This document shows, piece after piece, positions 1 to 8,779 of a DNA stretch of 25,594 nt. The position numbers and the translations under genes are program-made. Below the pieces are notes generated by a model, which was not told the origin of the DNA, made no database searches, and saw only the letters and a program-made list of their open reading frames with translations. The DNA is from Chara braunii (Eukaryota > Streptophyta > Charophyceae > Charales > Characeae). Numbering within the stretch: the first letter of the stretch is position 1; every line of letters begins with the position of its first letter. The DNA lies in NCBI GenBank assembly GCA_003427395.1, contig BFEA01000203.1:519812-545405 (forward strand), given 5' to 3'.

Positions 1-3
1 GCA

Positions 4-81
4 GACTGTGTGGGAGCACAAAGGCTCCCACTACGTCTTGGAGACTGTGTGGGAGCACAAAGACTCCCACTTCGTTTTGGA
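4..81. repeat. 39-bp tandem duplication with internal hairpin
   Basis: Two adjacent 39-bp units (4-42 and 43-81) differ at only a few positions. Each contains the inverted pair GTGGGAG/CTCCCAC around an 8-nt loop, so each unit can fold into a small stem. No coding logic is visible. The array may extend left of the window. Confidence 0.8.
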
Positions 82-92
82 CAGATGATTGT

Positions 93-121
93 GGCCGCGA
101 GATCTTTGAAATCTCGCGGCC
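93..121. repeat. 11-bp perfect inverted repeat
   Basis: The arms GGCCGCGAGAT (93-103) and ATCTCGCGGCC (111-121) are perfectly complementary around a 7-nt loop. This is the first of several short stems in the first 1.2 kb. It could be a folding element in a transcript or a decayed terminal repeat of a small transposon. Confidence 0.75.
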
Positions 122-249
122 CACAGTTCACACACGGAAAGCAAGAGGGGGTTGGAGTTGAGTGGAGAGTGAGAGAGAAAGAGAAATGGGAGGATGGGGA
201 GAGGAGGACCTGCTCCTCCCGACCTGCCAGCTGCCTCCCCGTTGTTAGG

Positions 250-314
250 GGGGGTAAGAAGAGAAAAGAAAAGAAAAGAAGAAAAAGAAAAGAAAAAGAA
301 AACGAAAAAACGGG
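250..314. repeat. A/G-rich low-complexity tract
   Basis: About 65 bases are almost purely A and G (AAAAG/AAG-like units). Translations that run through here are compositional artefacts. A similar tract at 601-660 sits in a related flanking context, with a CCTCCC-type stretch before it and a purine run after it. The two 330-bp neighbourhoods may therefore be diverged copies. Confidence 0.7.
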
Positions 315-600
315 ATCCGAGTTTTTCTGAGAAGCTGTATTTTTCAATTTGCTCCACTATTTTTTTGGTGGCGCAAAATAATTTTGTTGACCTTGATTTT
401 TTTTTCTGTAGGTAGTCAGGCACGTACGCCATGTGCATGAATTGTTTTAGATTTGTTTATCTAGCGAATATGTTTCTAAAATTCTTCAAAGTCGGGGTAT
501 TTTTTGCACCCCGCTTTGAGGCTGTCGGGATTTGAACTCGTCAATTTTCATGAGTTCTTTCCCTACCTCTCCCAATCTGACAACTGCCATCCCCATTTTC

Positions 601-660
601 AGGGGAGGGCAGGGGAGAAAAGAAAAGAAGAACAGAAAAGAAGAGGGGGGGGGAATAAGG
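601..660. repeat. second A/G-rich tract
   Basis: This is a purine-only run of about 60 bases including a nine-G stretch. It resembles the tract at 250-314, and the sequence just upstream (pyrimidine-rich, then GCCATCCCC-like) also resembles the upstream flank of that tract. Confidence 0.6.
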
Positions 661-711
661 CAAAACGAGGCTGCTAGATCAGCAGCAAAAATAAAAGAAA
701 TAACGTACCTG

Positions 712-927
712 GCCACTGTCGGGGCCAGGTTCCCAAACGGTTTGCTGCACTTGGTGCAGCAAACTAGCAAGGGAGCTTGCACCGAATATGGCCAGGGTTG
801 AGAGAGAAAGAGGGCACCTTTTTTAATTTTTTGCTTGAACCTGGCCGCTGTGGNGGCCATGTTCNCAAGTGGTTTGCTGCACCTTGTGCAGCAAACCGGC
901 TAAGAGCCTGGCTCTGAACTTGGCCAG
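712..927. repeat. Diverged tandem pair, each copy with a perfect hairpin
   Basis: Copy 1 (about 712-798) and copy 2 (about 841-927) share the order: TGGCC-rich start, GGTTTGCTGCAC stem, AGC-rich spacer, GGCCAGG end. Copy 1 has an 11-bp perfect stem (740-750 with 754-764, 3-nt loop). Copy 2 has a 12-bp perfect stem (871-882 with 886-897, 3-nt loop). Two N bases fall in copy 2. The stem is preserved although the flanks have drifted, which suggests the folded shape is the conserved part. Confidence 0.75.
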
Positions 928-943
928 GTCTAGGAGGAGGTGC

Positions 944-968
944 ACTGCTGAGGTTGAACCTCAGCAGT
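944..968. repeat. 11-bp perfect inverted repeat
   Basis: ACTGCTGAGGT (944-954) pairs perfectly with ACCTCAGCAGT (958-968) across a 3-nt loop. Confidence 0.75.
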
Positions 969-1031
969 AGCAGACCAACAAGGGTTGTGGCTGGATACAG
1001 CCCCCCCTTGCTGGTTTCACAGCAGGAAAAG

Positions 1032-1065
1032 GGCCAGGTCCTTTTCTTTATGAGTGGACCTGGCC
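1032..1065. repeat. 10-bp perfect inverted repeat
   Basis: GGCCAGGTCC (1032-1041) pairs perfectly with GGACCTGGCC (1056-1065). The same CCAGG/CCTGG vocabulary recurs in the tandem pair at 712-927, so this stem may derive from the same repeat family. Confidence 0.75.
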
Positions 1066-1121
1066 ATTTCCGCTGTGTAGGGCTGGTATGTGCCCTTGAT
1101 CTCGCCAAGAGATNAAGNNCC

Positions 1122-1159
1122 CAGCCTGAGCTCGAATTTTTGGCTGAGAGCTCAGGCTG
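1122..1159. repeat. 12-bp perfect inverted repeat
   Basis: CAGCCTGAGCTC (1122-1133) pairs perfectly with GAGCTCAGGCTG (1148-1159) around a 14-nt loop. It lies about 20 bp upstream of a TATA-like box. Several N bases lie just upstream (1114, 1118-1119). Confidence 0.75.
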
Positions 1160-1179
1160 CTACCACCACCTCCCACAAC

Positions 1180-1187
1180 TATAAAAG
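1180..1187 (+). promoter_or_regulatory. TATA-like box
   Basis: TATAAAAG sits directly after a run of short hairpins and before a GC-rich segment with AGCC/AGC repeats. The context would fit an RNA polymerase II start near 1210, for example inside an LTR or a small-element promoter. No convincing ORF follows, so the call rests on the motif and position only. Confidence 0.35.
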
Positions 1188-1482
1188 CAGCCAGCAAGCA
1201 GCCAGCCAGCAATCATTTGTGGCTGGTGCTGCTAGCAATTCACTAGAGTGAATGCTGGCTTGCTGATGCTGGGAGGAGCTGCTAGTGAGAGGAGGGGGAA
1301 CTGCTGCTGGCTGAAGAGGAGGTCTGGAAGCGAGGGAGGAAGAGAACTGTTGGAGGTGGCCATAGCTGTGGAACACAGCCATAGCCGCCATCTCAGCAAG
1401 GTGAAGAGAGAGGGAAGCGCTGGAGGTCTGCAGGGAGCATGAGAGTGAGGGCAGCCATAGCTGCCGCTGCAGCTGGTGGAGC

Positions 1483-1645
1483 GCAGGGGAAACTCGGCCC
1501 GTTTTGGACGGCGGCGGCAGGGTTTTTAGCAAGCGGTGCAGGGGAAACTCTGCCCGTCTTGCACGGCGGCGGCGAGTCTTCGGCAAGCGGTGCAGAGGAA
1601 ACTCTGCATGTTTGGCACGGCAACGGNGGCGCTNTTTGACGGTGA
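1483..1645. repeat. Minisatellite, about 55-bp period
   Basis: Units begin at 1483, 1538 and 1592 with GCAGGGGAAACTC-like sequence, then a CGGCGGCGGC block and AAGCGGT. The spacing is 55 and 54 bp. The third unit decays and contains N bases. Open frames here on both strands reflect the periodic GC-rich sequence and I do not call them genes. Confidence 0.8.
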
Positions 1646-1935
1646 CGCGGAAGCGCTGCCGGTTTTCTTTGCGGCAGCGGCAGTGCGTTCTAGGTAGTGA
1701 CGCGGGAGCGCTGCTGATTTTTTTGCGGCGACAGCGCGGGCTTGACGGCGGTGGTGCGGAAGCGTTGCCAATTTTTTTTGCAGCGGCAACGCTAAGATTT
1801 TGGTGTTGACACGGAGGTGCTGTCGAAACCTTCCGGCGTCGACGGTGTTTTTTTTGGCAGCGACGCGGACGTGTTGCTGAACTTTTGCGGCGGCAGCAGC
1901 ACGTTCTAGGTGGTGACGTGGAAGTGCTTAGACTG
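1640..1935. repeat. Degenerate GC-rich repeat block
   Basis: Loosely repeated modules alternate GACGCGGAAGCGCTGC-like blocks with T-runs followed by GCGGC(A/G)GC. The spacing is irregular (roughly 60-80 bp) and the modules drift strongly. It appears to continue the minisatellite at 1483-1645. Confidence 0.6.
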
Positions 1936-3580
1936 TGAGGGGCATTTTGTGGCAGTATGTTCTGGTATTGTTGGCAACGGCGTGGTGGTGCGGTTGGTGG
2001 CGGCGACGCTGAGACGCCGTCAAATTACTGGGAGGTGGTTGTGTGTTGAGAGGGTGTCGCGGCAAGCGACCGTACTAGGAAGTGGTGTAGATCGTTTTGC
2101 GGGCGACTTGCTATGACAATTGTCTTCTCTGGAGTGTGATTTTACACGGTCTACTTGAGTGGGCCGTCTCTTCAACTTCACTCAAGTTCAGTTTGACTCA
2201 GACCCTTCACACCTGTGTAAACCCGCACTTGCTCGACCTTGTCCTTTGAACGTTCATTGAAAAGGTAGAGGGGATGTGTGTTTACGTGGGCGAATGAAAG
2301 TCTGATGTGAGTTTGGGATTGCATTGTCCTCTTTTGAAATTGTTGTTTCCTCTGATGTGCAGGTAAGTAGAAGAATGCTTGAAAGAGAAAAAAAAAAGAA
2401 AAAGGGGAGAGGTCTGATCATGTCAGCGGAAACGAAGGGATGATGACGGGATGCAGAAGGGATGGGGAGGCAGAAGACGACGGGAAACGAAGCGATCGCG
2501 CAAAGAAGAGGAAATCAATTGCACTCATACTCATTCCCTGAGGCTACCCATTATTTCCCGAATGACCCTCTTCGTCTATGCCCGTTTGTCTGAATGTTTT
2601 TTCTTCTCTATGATCTCCTTTTTCGTCTAGGTTCGCCCTTGACGTCAGGCGACAAAGGGCTGACCGCCTACTGTGGTAAGCGCATTTCCTTTCCCTAGGA
2701 GGCACTTGAGGCGGGGGTTCGTTGCCTTAGGGGCCGGCCCTGTGATCGACTCGGAGTGGACCGCACTGCGGGGGAATACCATGCTGTTGTGGCGGAGCCG
2801 GCCTGACTTCTGAGATCCGAGGTTCGCTCGGGCGAGGACGAGGGGTATCCCAGACCACATCCTAGGGGATGGATGGTGCCATTCACGGAGGGCGTTAAGT
2901 TCTTGGCGGCTCGCGTTAAGAAGAACCGCTATAATTTACCCTTCTAGTGGCCGTCTTAGGAGCCACAGACGAAGGGGGAACTGTCGCGTTAAGAAGCCCA
3001 GTTCACTAGCTGTGGACGGAGTGCGAGTATGCACTACCCTCGCGGATAGGTTTGCATCACAAGAAGTGCAAGCCTGGGGTAATCAGGCTAGTTGACAGGA
3101 AAATGTGGCTAGAACATTGCTTTGAATGTCTTTACGTCGAAGATTGGTACTTCGTCATTCGCGGCACAGAGAGAGTAATTACTGCCCAGGAGGATAAAAC
3201 GACCAAAAAAAATTGAAAGCGGATCCTTGTCTTTAATGGGGTATTGAGCGTTCGATTGTTCGAGTTGGTCGCTGACTCGTATAATGATAGTCGGACTACT
3301 TGCGAATGGCATTCACACCAAAGTTAGAATTGGAGCATAGTCATCACTGGCACGATGACATCCTAGCTTTAATCGAGTATTGGGATTTGTCTGCATTCTT
3401 GTCTAGCAGTCGATATGGGGTGGAATGAAAGAACTTGGCAACGCACCTCATCAAGTTGAAAAAGTCGTGATAGTCTAGACGAGTGATATGTATGAGTGTA
3501 TCAATTTCAGAAAATAATTCAGCTTACGTCGACACGATTATTTTGCAACTTTTAATTGTCTCCGAAAGAAGGGACTAGGA
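1936..3580. other. Non-coding stretch, no gene recognised
   Basis: No translated frame shows a domain or plausible codon structure. Visible details are an A-rich run at about 2389-2404, a consensus-like splice donor (CAGGTAAGTAG) near 2360, and a 12-bp direct repeat CGCGTTAAGAAG near 2910 and 2984. The region may be the untranslated part of an old retroelement, but nothing identifies one. Confidence 0.5.
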
Positions 3581-3762
3581 TTGATTGAGATTTTCTTACG
3601 CCTAGGTTATCACGTCCTAGTCGACCGACGTCGGTCTGATTCCTGGGAGATCAGCGCCCCAGGGACGGACGACGTTCGGGTCCACTTTGGCGTTCGACCA
3701 CGCGTACCTATGCTACAGCGAACGAGTAAATGCCCTCGGCCGGCCTACCTCTGCAATTGCAT

Positions 3763-3770
3763 TATAAAAG
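3763..3770 (+). promoter_or_regulatory. TATA-like box
   Basis: TATAAAAG is followed after about 70 bp by a GGAAGGTAAGT sequence (about 3835-3845) that matches a strong splice donor. Between them lies an 8-bp stem, CCCCAAGG (3808-3815) with CCTTGGGG (3828-3835). A promoter, short exon and donor arrangement is possible, but no downstream ORF supports it before the LTR element begins at 4044. Confidence 0.35.
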
Positions 3771-4038
3771 CCTTCGCATGTGGGTCAGTAGCTCGGCGGG
3801 GATACGCCCCCAAGGGTGGTGACAGCCCCTTGGGGAAGGTAAGTTGTGCCCCGCGAGAACCTATCCTGTCGTAGGGGACCGCGGGATGTACAGCTGGCGC
3901 ACTCGGCCTGAGCGGCGAAGGGTCGGCGCGGGTTACCGTGTCGTCCCCAAGTTGTCTCTAAAAAAGTTGAAAGACTAAGTTTCTCCTGCGTGACGCGGCC
4001 GGGAGGGCCCTCGCTCGCGCGGGGGTCAATGCACTCGA

Positions 4039-4043
4039 CAACG
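4039..4043. repeat. Left target-site duplication, CAACG
   Basis: CAACG lies immediately before the TG that opens the 5' LTR. It recurs at 13156-13160 immediately after the CA that closes the 3' LTR. A 5-bp duplication is the usual size for Ty3/gypsy insertion. Confidence 0.7.
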
Positions 4044-4946
4044 TGTCCCCGTGCGTAGATTCGCCAATTCCAAAAGGACCATCGATTGTAGGGATACTGC
4101 TTGATTGGATACGGTCATTCGGGGCCTGCGACGGAGCAATCATCTCATGCGAACACGTGCAAGCACGACTCGATCTGCGCGGCTCGCGTGAGCTCGCAGG
4201 CGGTAATCGCAATCAACAGGGATCTCGCAGTCCCACGATGACACAATGACATGCTCCGGGAGCTCAGATTCATCATACGACCCGGAATACTTCACCCCGT
4301 GGATTGAGGAGTGCCTCCGACAGAGATTTCCCTGCCTGACGGAGAATCGACTGTGTCCTGGAGAGTTTCACTGCGCCACAACTAGCGACCCCCGGTGCTC
4401 TGATTTCCCCACTCAGGAACACACCCACTACTTCACCCACCCCGGATTTGTCGTTATCTCTACTAGCTTCCCTCCTTTCCGTCTTCTTCTCCCATACCAT
4501 CGGCTCAGCGTCGTCCTGTGGCCGGTCATAGCCCCATACTTGCCCAGCACGCCCTGCGGAAATTGTCGACGACACGGCGACCAGAGAGCCCCGGACGCCC
4601 GAAGGCCTAACCCGAACGCGCGGCGACCTGCGCCACGTGGCAACTTCCGATAGCCTGACTCATCAGGACCCCACCCACACCGGAGTGACCTTCCGACGAA
4701 CCGTCGTCCTCAGAACCAATGGATCGCACGATCTTGAATGACCTGCGCATGCCATCTGCCTTATGACCAAAAGTGGTCCGCCCTCTCTGCCAAATTGCAC
4801 TCGTGCCCCCGAAAAACCCTGCCACAGGAGATCTCAGTTCTGAACTGGGACTCCACCCCCACTTTCCAAAAATCCTTGGCACACCCCTTTTCGCACTTCC
4901 AGACCCACACTCTACTCCGATCAGGAAGTCGCGCTGGGCGTGAGGT
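4044..4946 (+). repeat. 5' long terminal repeat
   Basis: Similarity to 12266-13155 starts at TGTCCCCGTGCG and runs almost to the primer site. Relative to the 3' copy it has a 13-bp and an 8-bp extra segment near 4499-4577. It lacks the terminal GGGCGTCA of the 3' copy. Most differences are transitions. I see no strong TATA box inside it. It carries an ORF (4246-4653) that is partly conserved in the other LTR. Confidence 0.88.
4246..4653 (+). CDS. LTR-embedded ORF of unknown function
   Basis: This is a 135-codon ORF inside the 5' LTR. Its first 83 or so codons are also open in the 3' LTR (12468-12740), where a 13-bp deletion changes the end. The shared N-terminal half is Ser/Asp/Tyr- and Cys-containing, with SGSSDSSYDPEYF and then WIEECLRQRFPC. 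Between the two copies I count about five silent and four replacement differences over the shared part, too few for a test of selection. I recognise no domain. It may be a fortuitous frame in U3, an exon of a host-like transcript captured by the LTR, or an LTR-encoded small protein. Confidence 0.25.
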   Translation: MTCSGSSDSSYDPEYFTPWIEECLRQRFPCLTENRLCPGEFHCATTSDPRCSDFPTQEHTHYFTHPGFVVISTSFPPFRLLLPYHRLSVVLWPVIAPYLPSTPCGNCRRHGDQRAPDARRPNPNARRPAPRGNFR

Positions 4947-4958
4947 TAGTATCGGAGC
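4947..4958 (+). other. Primer binding site, initiator tRNA-Met type (degenerate)
   Basis: TAGTATCGGAGC matches 10 of 12 bases of the plant-type iMet primer site TGGTATCAGAGC. It sits exactly where LTR similarity stops. It would prime minus-strand DNA synthesis. The two mismatches fit the age of the copy. Confidence 0.7.
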
Positions 4959-5099
4959 CCGACATGTGGTCGGGTCTTAGGACTAACAGCACAATAACTG
5001 AGTGATCTGGCTAACCGAGGGCGACCTCGACCCCGAAACGAGCATAGACGCGACCCCGTCATCACCCGAAGCGGATTGGCTAATTGACGGGCAGCCAAC

Positions 5100-7268
5100 A
5101 TGAACGCTAATCCGAATCCGCAGCAGAATGCTAATCAACAAAATCCTAATCAACCCGCCTCACGAGCACGGGCTCCCATGACGCCACCTGATCTCTATCT
5201 ATTTGACCCTGCACATCATCTCGCAGGAGCATGGTTGGCCACGCTCCGGGCACAACAGTATGACGATAACGAAGCTCAGGTAAACATTCCCGCTCGATTA
5301 GGAGGAGACGCTCATCACTGGTTTAGTACTTATTTATGGGTAGATCTTCCGACCTTCGAACGGGATTTTCTGAATCGATTTGATTATGTCCATCCAGAGC
5401 AAGCACTTTACATGATCAAGGACCGGGTGCAAAAACCTCTCGAGTCTATCGCAGAGTATCGAAACCGGTTCTACCGAATGTTTGTGAAAATTGAGCGAGG
5501 CGAACAAGGCGGGAGAGATTTGTTTATTGATGGGCTTCGCAGCCGAACGATAAGGGCAAAGCTGCGAAAGCAGTTCTCCACGATCAATCATACGCTGCAA
5601 CAAATTATGGCCGCAGCAGAGGAGATGGAACGTAAGTTCGCAGTGAGTTTCCTGGAAGGAGAAGACTATTTTAGGGAAGGGGATTTGTCCGAACTTGCGA
5701 GGGCAAGAGCTGAGCTGGCCGCATTACAGAACAAGTTCGAAAATATGGGATTTGTATCTGGCCCTGTCACCTATCTGGAACAGATAGGCCCTAAACGACC
5801 GACCTCGAGTGAGATCTCGAGTGTCCCTGTTCCTGTGATGCCAACACCTGTAAGAACGACACCCCCGCCACCGATTGAGAGCCCGGTAAGAACAAATGAG
5901 TCTACTGCTATTTTCGAGCTGACCAAAACGTTAATTAGCTTAATCCAGGAGAGCAAAAAGGAACAGCGAGAGCATAACGCTCGGCTAGAGGCTATGACGA
6001 GGAACATGCGACCCGTCGCGGTACGTGCCCCTCCAATCCAACAAGGGCTAGCCCCGACACCTGCTCTCGGAGGAGCCGCGAACAATCTGAACGTTTGTTA
6101 TGCATGCCATCAACCGGGGCATCTGGCCCATGATTGCCCCCACCGGCCCCCGCAACAACGGGTCGGAGTCGCACCAATGGCAGCAGCCCCCATCGCTAAC
6201 GGACCGGGACGGGTAGGAGCCCTGATGGAAGAAATGGAAGGTGGGGGAAGCGCGTTAGCAACCACGGAAGAGGCCGCTGAGCTCATCTCGTTAGATCAGT
6301 ATGTATCGCTTGGTTATCCTGGGCTTGGAATGATTGGAACAATTAGACCGGCGCTGGAACAGAAAGAAGTTGCAGAGTGGCGACCTTCTCCAGGGGAGAT
6401 GGAGTCGGGAGGACCCACCTTCGTCACTGGGGAAATCGATGTGCTCAACATCATCCGAGCCTTGGACCATCGGATTCCACTTCCGATCGGCCATCTGCTC
6501 TCGATCTCTGAACAAGCTAATGAGCGAATGCTACATCATTGTAAGGTGAACCGGAAACGATTCGCCCTCGCCCGAACAACGAACGTAAAAGCTAAAAGCC
6601 CCACGCCAGACGAAAATATGGCTGGTACTTCGGATCCAATACGGGTAGGATTAATACAGAAAGACGATCACTTCCTACGGATTAAACCTATCCTGTGGAA
6701 ATCTGCGGAATGCGATATTGAAATATGGGGAGTTCCGTATAATGCCATCATTGATACAGGAGCTGCTATTTTGGCTATCTCACTACGAGTAGTTGAGAGG
6801 GCGGGTAGGAAAAACGATCTGATCATGCTTACAGAGAAGGATCAACTCATTTCGGCGGACGAAGAAAAGATTAAAACGGTGGGAAGAATGACCAATGTCG
6901 CTTTCCGATTAGGAAAGGTGCATGCGTTAGGAGACGTCGTGGTATTAGACGTAAATACCTACGACGTTCTTTTCGGCCTTCCCGCTCTTGTGGCATTTCG
7001 AGCAAACTTGGATTTCGAGCGACGGTCAATCATCCTCCGAAACACGGGGGGGAAGCCCTATGCTGTACCTATGAGGCTAACCCTTCGTACTACCATCAAC
7101 GCAGTCCTGCAAGTTTCTGTGATGATAGCGGGAACTCTTCGCATGATCACCTGGAAAGCTTCCGCAGACGATGAGCCATCATCAAAGGACGCGGATAAAA
7201 GTGACGAAGATGAGCCGAAATTTTTGAAGCTAGCACGACAACGCAAGAAAGGCGATGATTTTTGGTGA
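5100..7268 (+). CDS. gag: Gag-protease polyprotein (intact)
   Basis: This is a 722-residue open frame starting at the first ATG after the primer site and leader. Residues 1-25 are Asn/Pro/Gln-rich. Residues about 30-180 match a retrotransposon Gag capsid-like domain, with the WF at 74-75 and the helical stretch that follows. Residues about 245-270 form a Pro-rich linker. A CX2CX4HX4C zinc knuckle for nucleic-acid binding spans C333-C346. An aspartic protease follows with DTGA at 552-555 and the hydrophobic DVLFGLPAL segment near 622. Gag forms the virus-like particle and the protease cleaves the polyprotein. The frame is undamaged while the downstream pol is broken. It overlaps the next frame by 14 nt in the +1 phase. 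Confidence 0.9.
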   Translation: MNANPNPQQNANQQNPNQPASRARAPMTPPDLYLFDPAHHLAGAWLATLRAQQYDDNEAQVNIPARLGGDAHHWFSTYLWVDLPTFERDFLNRFDYVHPEQALYMIKDRVQKPLESIAEYRNRFYRMFVKIERGEQGGRDLFIDGLRSRTIRAKLRKQFSTINHTLQQIMAAAEEMERKFAVSFLEGEDYFREGDLSELARARAELAALQNKFENMGFVSGPVTYLEQIGPKRPTSSEISSVPVPVMPTPVRTTPPPPIESPVRTNESTAIFELTKTLISLIQESKKEQREHNARLEAMTRNMRPVAVRAPPIQQGLAPTPALGGAANNLNVCYACHQPGHLAHDCPHRPPQQRVGVAPMAAAPIANGPGRVGALMEEMEGGGSALATTEEAAELISLDQYVSLGYPGLGMIGTIRPALEQKEVAEWRPSPGEMESGGPTFVTGEIDVLNIIRALDHRIPLPIGHLLSISEQANERMLHHCKVNRKRFALARTTNVKAKSPTPDENMAGTSDPIRVGLIQKDDHFLRIKPILWKSAECDIEIWGVPYNAIIDTGAAILAISLRVVERAGRKNDLIMLTEKDQLISADEEKIKTVGRMTNVAFRLGKVHALGDVVVLDVNTYDVLFGLPALVAFRANLDFERRSIILRNTGGKPYAVPMRLTLRTTINAVLQVSVMIAGTLRMITWKASADDEPSSKDADKSDEDEPKFLKLARQRKKGDDFW

Positions 7269-7698
7269 ACCCCTCGTACAGATTTCGAGGATGGCCGATT
7301 CTTTGGAGCCCCCTCAAACCCTGTACGAAGGAATCTCCCCTCTCTTCGCCCGATACAACGACAAAAAGCACTACTGCGATATCACAGATCTACCGAAGTC
7401 CCTATTGACACCCGCAAAGGAAGTACGACTGCTACGCCTGGGGGCGGAGGCCAGTTCTTTGGAACCCCTTGGGCGTCTCGAAGCTGAATCTGATGAGCTC
7501 GGAGTAAAGATCGCAACTAGAACCGTACCATGGCAAGATATCTGCGATGGGATCACCCCGAAAGGACACGTGGCCATCCGGGAGGAAGACGCCCAGATGA
7601 TGGCCACAGTGTTCTCCTGGCGATCGGATCATTCGTTTATCTCTGCGCCACCACCCGATGTGGCAAAACACGCACGCACAACGCAGATCGACGTATGA
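7255..7698 (+). pseudogene. Pol linker region between protease and RT
   Basis: This frame is shifted +1 relative to Gag-protease and overlaps its end by 14 nt around a run of five T (7258-7262). It encodes about 147 residues with no catalytic motif of its own, as expected for the connector between protease and RT in Ty3-type polyproteins. It ends at TGA 7696-7698, but the same frame continues with protein-like sequence, interrupted by TAA 7780 and TAG 7786, into the RT at 7822. I read these as disabling mutations. The +1 junction itself may be a natural frameshift or a single-base indel. Confidence 0.6.
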
Positions 7699-7821
7699 AT
7701 TTGGGATCAACTTTTCGAGTTACACGTCCCACAATACGTACCTGACGAGATTCATCGTTTGATTGCGGACATTCTGACGTAATATTAGGGAGCGATTAGC
7801 GTACCGGACACTGACATCAGC

Positions 7822-8779
7822 GTGTCGTTGGTCATTCAACACGAAATTCAGACGGGAAATCATTCCCCCATCCACTGCAAGCCCTACCGATACTCCCTGA
7901 TAGAACGGAAAAAGGCTCTTGAGCGAATTCGGGAATTTGAAGCAAGCGAGTGGATCGAACCCGCCACTGGACCATGGTCATTTCCAGTAGTGCTAGTACC
8001 GAAGAAGAACGGATCAATCCACATATGCATCGATTATCGCAAACTGAATGAAATCACGATTAAAGATGTGTACCCCCTCCCTCGGATTGATGATTTGCTG
8101 GATGCGAGTGGATGTGCTAATTATTTCAGCAAGTTTGACATTCGGCATGACTTCCATCACATTCTGGCCGAAGACGGCATTCATACTGTTTGAGGGCATG
8201 TGGCAGTGGGTTCGGTGCCCGATGGGAATTTGTAACGCGCCTGCCACGTTTCAGCGAGCGATGAACGTGACGTTCCAGGACTTTGTCAACAAGACTCGAT
8301 TGACGCAAGGAATGATCAACTTCTGCGTCATCGTCTAGATGGATGATATCCTTGTCTACTCGGAAACCTATCACGGACATGCGCAACACATCGAGTGGAC
8401 GTTGGGAGCATTGAGGGACGCTGGATTCAAGATCGTGCTGGAAAAAAGCGAATTTTTCCTTTCGAAAATTTCGTTCCTAGGTTATGTCGTGACACGTGGA
8501 GGATTGCGGTTGGACTCAAGAAAGGTCGCGGCGGTAAGAGAAGCTCATGTTCCCACGTCGCTGACGCAGGTTCGAGCCTTCCTAGGCGTGGCGTCGTACT
8601 ACCGCCGTTTTATCAAAGGGTTTGCGGCGAGTGCCCGACCACTTATGAACCTGCTCCGAAAGGACCAGCCTCTGCAGTGGGACTCTGAGTGTGGACAAGC
8701 TTTTGAGGCACTCAAGGAGGCGCTGGTCACTACACCTGTTTTGATCCGGCTGGACCCTGCCAAGCAATTTATCTTATAA
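7822..8779 (+). pseudogene. Reverse transcriptase, broken
   Basis: The frame from 7822 shows the Ty3-type RT order: SPIHCKPYRY, PVVLVPKKNGS, IDYRKLNEITIKD, PLPRIDDLL, then the catalytic Asp codon at 8137 within FSKFDIR. A net frameshift near 8185 moves the reading to the next frame, with CPMGICNAPATFQRAM. The YxDD catalytic box has its Tyr codon changed to TAG (8336-8338), followed directly by MDDILVYS. The thumb/connection follows (FLGVASYYRRFIKGFA). A second frameshift or TAA lies at about 8774-8779. The enzyme would copy element RNA into DNA in the particle. This copy cannot make it. Confidence 0.85.

Noticed and set aside
31-438. 135-codon minus frame
   Set aside because: It crosses the A/G tract and hairpins, is rich in Phe/Ser from pyrimidine runs, and has no motif.
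522-545. tRNA T-arm-like GGGATTTGAACTCG on the plus strand (minus-strand gene candidate)
   Set aside because: The T-stem bases do not pair and no anticodon arm or acceptor stem can be drawn around it.
3581-3874. 97-codon plus frame
   Set aside because: No family resemblance. It spans a TATA-like box and a hairpin, which fits non-coding sequence better.
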